From: Asterochloris sp. CNOR1
Lineage: Eukaryota > Chlorophyta > Trebouxiophyceae > Trebouxiales > Trebouxiaceae
Reading direction: 5' to 3'
Assembly: GCA_963969365.1 (NCBI GenBank)
Contig: OZ017750.1
Location: forward strand, 2,604,001 to 2,668,000
DNA: 64,000 nucleotides
Both the position numbers and the translations under genes were made by a program. This document shows, piece after piece, positions 59,181-64,000 of this stretch. The number at the start of each line of letters is the position of its first letter. Position 1 is the first letter of the stretch. Under the pieces are notes generated by a model. That model did not search any database. It had not been told where the DNA came from and saw nothing but the letters and a program-made list of their open reading frames with translations.

Positions 59181-62100
59181 TCATGGGCCAGACAGCAGTA
59201 CCTGCACCTTAGCTGGCTGCAGTAGCCGTAGTGTCCTTGCTTTTGCGCCTGCCAGGACGTTTCTTTTGCCAGAGTGCGACAATTGAGCAGCAGCCGTGCC
59301 GTTGTGCGGCACCGCTGCGAACCCCTGCTGGCCAGAGGGGTCTGCCTGCTCCTCGCTGCTGAGCACATGTGCTGGTCCATGTGATCCACCCTCCTCCGCT
59401 GCAGGGGCGGTAGGCATGTCACCCTGCGCCTGGGGCATGGGGCTGACAGCCGCCCCCAGCTGGCTCCTGCCAGTGGCTCGGGCTTTGCCCTTCAGGCTGA
59501 ATGCTTTGCCCGGCTTGGCAGCCACTTGGGCCGCCAGCTCGTCGGCCAGAGCAATGGCTCGCCCCTGGGCCCGCTGCGCCTGCATGGCTGCCAGGGCAGC
59601 AGCCTCCACAATGGCAGGAATGGCAGCCTGGAGGAGAGGAGAAGCATGTTCAGATGTGTGGATGCTGCGCCCACGCTGCCAGGGAAGTAAGCCCTGTGCC
59701 ACTCTCCAAAAGCATGAATGGCGTGTGGGACAGGTCCAGAGCACCACTTGGGTGTCTGAATGCATTGTGAAATAGCTGACTGACAGCCGCCCTGCGGTGA
59801 AAGGTGGCAAGACCATCAGGCAGCTGCCAGGGGGACCTGGGTGCCAGGCCAGGAAGCAGCTGCATCTGGCCACATCGCTCCATGACAGGTAGGCCACCAG
59901 CAGCAAGGCAACCAGGCAGCACTCTCAACATAGCTGACCAGCATCTGGCCATCCTCCTGCCAGTGCTGCACCCAGGCACAGCGACCACGCTCAGCAGCAT
60001 GGCAGCCAACCAACAAAATGCATGGTCCGTGGGCACACCAGGTATGCCTCTCAAGCTCTCCTCCCGGGCTGCAGACTGCAGCAGATGGCCCACCTGCATC
60101 GCGCCATCCTCCTGCCAGTGCTGCTGCAAGCGGGCGCGGCCCTCAGCAGCAGCGTCCCGCGCCATGCGCGCCGACTCCTCGCAGAGGCTCAGGGCGTGCT
60201 GGGCGCTGGGCGCCGCGCGTGCTGCGGCGCTGGCGGCCGCGCGGCTGACCCAGCGTGGCTTGCCCAGGCGCCACTTGCCTGCAGGCGGCATGCGCAGGCG
60301 GTGAGCACGGGCATTGAGCAGAAGGGGCTGGGCATTGCTGCAGCAAGAGATGCCTGCCAGTGGCAGGCAACATTCAGGGCTGCTCCATACGCAATGCGTT
60401 CATCTGGAGACTAAGAAAGCCTGTGCAGGGGTCAGCAGGAGCATGTCACAAGGCAACTGCCCCTGCATGCACTGCATGACATCCTGACCACCAACCCTGA
60501 GCTCCCCAGATGTCAGGGGGTTTGCAGGCCTGGCGTGCACCCAACATGCTGTCCTCTCATTTCATAAACACCCCCTCACCTGCCCAGACCTCCTCCGCCT
60601 CGACCGTGTACAGGCACCACCCATGCTTGCGCCCGTGCAGCCACTGCCCCTCGTACACCTGCCCGGTAGCGTAGACATACGTCCCGTACCCATGGGGCAT
60701 GTCGCTGGCACACTGCCCCAAGAACTGGTCCCCATTGGGGAAGCTGTACACACCAAAGCCGTGGCGTTTGCCGGACTTGTAGTCCCCTGCGGCAGGAGGA
60801 GAGTAGGTGGATTGCGCCTGTGTGGGCCACAGACTGATCTGGTGCAGAGCAGCAGCTTGTGGCCTAGGGGGGCAGCAGCAGTATTCAGCAGGCAACGAGG
60901 GGCTGGGCAGCGCTTCTGTGGGAGTGCCTGCGGCACCCTTGCCAAGATGAAGGCACACACTCGTGCTGAGCAACTAGCTGTTCAGGGTCAGGGCACAATC
61001 AGCACAACCAAGCAGAGGTTGACTGTGCAGGCGCAGCAGTGCTCACCAACATAGTTGCTGTTGTCGGCGCACTGCTGCATGCCTGCATGGCAGTGGAGGC
61101 CACCTCTAAGCCTTGCCAGCTACCAGTGCAGCAGCAGCAGCTTGCAATCAGTGAAAGCACGTAGCAATGGCAGTTGAGCTCATCCACACGGGGACTAAGC
61201 AGGTCACAGGCAGCCACGTTTCCTGCTCTGCAGCGAGCATATATTGGGGCGGCCCTGTATGCTTGCAAGCCGGCGGAGCTGATGCACAAACAGGGGCCCC
61301 GAGCAGCATGTGCTGCTGCTCGCTGCCAGGGGAACAGTGCCCACCAGGTGCTCGAGCATCTGGTGCTCAAGCAGCTGGTGTTCCAGCAGGGGACCCAAGC
61401 AGCGGCAGGCAGGGCTGGCCCCTGCAAGAGATGAGCACCCACCTCGTCCATTGCGCAGGCCCCCTGCCCACTGCCCCTCAAAGTAGTCTTTGTTGTAGTA
61501 GTGGCACACGCCGTAGCCCTGGCGCACCCCGCGCACATAGCTGCCATGGTAGGCAGACCCCCGAGCAAAGCGCTCCACACCCACACCATGGTAGCTGCCC
61601 TCCTCCCACTGCAGCACAGGGTGACTCTGTCTCAGAGTCATGACGCTGCGTCTGGGCTTCAAAGCTGTGAGGTTGCTGCCTGTGCTGCTTGACACACTTC
61701 CGGTGGTGCAGGCGTCCCCAGGCACAGGTGCTGAGCCTGCCATCTGACAGTTGTGTCTGTTGTCAGCCTGCCTCTGGATGCCTACGCAGCCAGGGCTGCT
61801 CAACGTGCAGCTGGATGTGGGGGCAAGCTGCTGAGGTGTGCAGCTGTAAAGCGCCACGGTCAGTCCAAAGCGAGTGGAGCACCAGACAGCCATGCACTTC
61901 TTGCGGTGAAGCAGTCAGCTGCCTCACCTCGCCCTCATAGGCTCCAGAGCCGGCAAAGGAGTACACCCCCACGCCGTGCATTTTGTCCCTCGAAAATTGG
62001 CCTGCATAGGTGTCGCTGCTGGCGAAGACGTACACGCCGTCCCCCTGCTTGGCGCCCTTGCTGTACAGCCCCCTGCAGACGAAGTCAACACTTCAGCTCT

Positions 62101-64000
62101 CCCTCAGGTGACCAGCCAGGGACAGCACTCAGAGGGTGATGCACAGCACCAGAATGGCCCACTGCAGCATGTCTCCCGGACTGCCAAGCGCTGAGCCGCT
62201 GGCCAGGCGGCCTCAGCACGACAAGAAGGCCTTTCAGGATGTTGCAGCTGCCAGCTACCCTCAGCGCGGGCCCTCTGTGGTGGTTGCTTGCTGCAGCCCA
62301 AGCCAGCACTGCGCCTCAGCATTTTGGAATTCTAATTCGACTCCTGACCTGTAGGTGTCTCCGTTGGGCAGGCTGCCCAGCCCATAGCTGCCGGTGGCTA
62401 GCGCCTGCTGCGCCAGTGTGCAGATGGCAACCTGCACAGCGGCCTCCCCTGCATCGCCATCCTCACCTGCAGCATGCCAGCAGGCGGGCATGCAGCTCAC
62501 AAGCAGTCAGCACACACTTGGGAATGGCCACTGCTGCAGCACAGCAGAAGGCAGGGAGGCAGCCCATAATAAATGGCACCTGTTCGAAGATGTGCGCTGC
62601 CTGCTACAGTCTGCTGGCAGCACAATGGGCACAGTCACATCAACGCAGCAGGCTTTCAGTCCATCTTCTCTACTCCACACAATGCTGAAGTTCAACTGTT
62701 GCCACAAACACATGCCTCAGACACCCTGGTCACTGCCTGGTGAGTGGAGTAAGGTGGACAGGATCGCTTTGCTCTCCAAGACATGTCAAGGCCAAGGATG
62801 ACGGGCAGCAGGATGCTCTCCCAGACAGAGCAGGCAGCGGCCTCGACAAGCTGCAGGGAGACACCACACTCTGCAGCTGGACGGCAATGTCAGCTGCCTT
62901 GGCAATCTGCAGCATGACAGCACGAGCTGCAGCTGGGCTGCAGAGTCATCAGTCTCGACATACTGCAGTGACCCACCGCTGCCCAGGGCACCCAACATGG
63001 CAGTCTCCTCGGAAGCAGCAGCAGCTGCATTGGCAGCCTCAGAGGCCTCTGCAGGGCCCAGGCTGGTGCAGCACACGCGGCTGAAGAAGGCCTTGCGCAG
63101 AGGGGACTTTTTGCCGGCGCTGCCCGCTGACGTCCCTGTGGTGGCAGCGCTGATGGTCTGCAAGTGGGATTGGCAGCGTAACAGCATTGGACAGAACTGC
63201 AGTGCATCTGGGACAGGCAGCCCGGACCCTACGCCCATCAGGCCTGCCCACAGAGTAAGGCAGGCCGGGGGCATGCTGCAGGCGGCAGTGATGGCGAGCC
63301 CGATGTGCAGCCACATGCAGGCTGTGGCAGCTAGTGAGCCTTATTGACCCCAAGGCTGCGCCTCATAGGGACTGTGGGCAAGGGGCAGGCCAGCACTAGC
63401 CGTGGTGCCCACATCTGCTGTGAGACAGGCTGACACTCTGAGGCCGAGGCTGCCCTCACCGAGCATCTGGTGGGGTGGCCCTCTGCAGCAGCGTCAGCGC
63501 TTGGTTTACACTAACACATGAGCCCCTGAAAGCAGCTTGAGAGCAGCTTGTGGCCTCCCCTGTGTCTCCAGGGCAGGTGTGGTCAAGAAGGCAACTGGGT
63601 ACCCCACCCTTGAGGCTGCAGCTCAGCGCAGATGTCGAGTCATGCCTGCATGCAGGCAGCGCAGGCAGAGCCATGCACACCTCCGCATCCATGGGCGGTG
63701 GCATCTGCGGCGGCGCCAGCGCCTGCGCGACCTGCGGCTCCTGCATCAGCACATCGGGCAGCCGCTCGCCGGTGCCCACCCTGTGGCGCCACCTGGACAC
63801 CATCCCTCCCCCTCTGGGCCCAGGCCCCGCCTGCTGCCGCTCTGCGGCCGACCCGTCTGGGGTGGCGCCCTGCTCGACAGGCAGCTGCTGCTGCGCCGGC
63901 TCTACCTCTGCCTCCTCATGGATGAGGGTGGTGCGTTCACTGGCTGCAGACCGGCCGGCTGAGTTGGTCTGCGAGGGCGGACGAGGCAGGCCTGCAAGTG
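59181..64000 (-). CDS. MORN-repeat protein (5' end outside window)
   Basis: MORN repeats (about 23 residues, YxGxxxxGxxHGxG) bind membranes or scaffold cytoskeletal and ciliary structures. From 5': exon at about 63992 down to 63689 (disordered, ending QALAPPQMPPPMDAE); about 63160-62880 (Ala/Ser-rich); then MORN units YGLGSLPNGDTY (62352), GAKQGDGVYVFASSDTYAGQ, DKMHGVGVYSFAGSGAYEGE (62070-61930), YHGVGVERFARGSAYHGSYV, RGVRQGYGVCHYYNKDYFEG and WAGGLRNGRG (61620-61440), NYVG (61055), KSGKRHGFGVYSFPNGDQFL, MPHGYGTYVYATGQVYEGQW and LHGRKHGWCLYTVEAEEVW (60800-60580). At least nine units are seen. An Ala/Arg-rich helical region follows (60290-60070, AAASAAARAAPSAQHALSLC) and a last exon 59627-59181 (EAAALAAMQAQRAQGRAIAL...). 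It resembles algal MORN proteins of flagella or membranes. Exact role unknown. Confidence 0.85.
59915..60003 (-). repeat. Diverged duplicate of the adjacent MORN-gene exon segment
   Basis: On the minus strand it reads AERGRCAWVQHWQEDGQMLV...ESAA, matching AEGRARLQQHWQEDGAMQV...QSAA encoded at about 60072-60155. A candidate acceptor (GGGTGCAG) precedes CACTGGCAGG in this copy. Confidence 0.7.

Overview
This is eukaryotic nuclear DNA from a green alga, most likely a chlorophyte of the trebouxiophyte type. The evidence is GC-rich sequence, very short exons (often 60-230 bp) broken by many GT-AG introns whose acceptors nearly all read (C)TGCAG, plant/algal protein families (FAB1-type kinase, RAP-domain repeat protein, plant-like Tim17, MORN protein), a plant-type CCCTAAA telomeric motif and a TGTAA polyadenylation signal. 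Because genes are fragmented into exons, open frames had to be joined across splice sites by eye. Exon boundaries quoted are predictions from splice consensus, phase and family similarity, not from transcripts.

Layout: <1-17332 (+) the body and 3' end of a very long FAB1/PIKfyve-type PI3P 5-kinase gene; 17782-18021 (+) an unrecognised small frame; 18096-~19831 (-) the C-terminal half of an amidase; 20367-~21842 (-) the N-terminal half of a cellulose-synthase-like glycosyltransferase with an internal frameshift; ~22310-23060 a decayed reverse-transcriptase relic; 23172-26684 (+) an AIF/FSP1-like flavoprotein; 26889-29605 (+) WDR12/Ytm1; 29681-30497 (-) an unusual mitochondrial lipoyl-like domain protein; 30774-32839 (+) Tim17; 33051-35118 (+) a bZIP factor interrupted by three in-frame TAA codons and a telomeric repeat; 36246-~43270 (-) a RAP-domain repeat protein; 43377-45879 (+) L-2-hydroxyglutarate dehydrogenase; 45982-47013 (-) dephospho-CoA kinase; 47306-50175 (+) a MATE transporter; 50384-55865 (+) ARMC8/GID5; 56144-57119 (-) SYS1; ~57305-58284 (+) a PNRC/EDC1-motif protein; 59181->64000 (-) a MORN-repeat protein whose 5' end is outside the window.

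The genes do not form one pathway. Housekeeping themes recur: endomembrane trafficking (FAB1, SYS1), mitochondrial import and metabolism (Tim17, lipoyl-domain protein, L2HGDH), CoA synthesis, ribosome biogenesis (WDR12), ubiquitin ligase scaffolding (ARMC8) and RNA metabolism in organelles or cytoplasm (RAP protein, PNRC-motif protein). Gene packing is tight, with convergent 3' ends 75-280 bp apart and several divergent pairs sharing short upstream regions.

The most interesting observations are a tandem array of four 57-nt exon-like copies in the FAB1 kinase domain, each open and each followed by GT; a second intragenic exon duplication in the MORN gene; the bZIP gene with in-frame TAA codons, one inside an interstitial telomeric repeat; and a lipoyl-type domain that lacks the lipoyl lysine. 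I saw no CRISPR array, tRNA, rRNA or complete mobile element.
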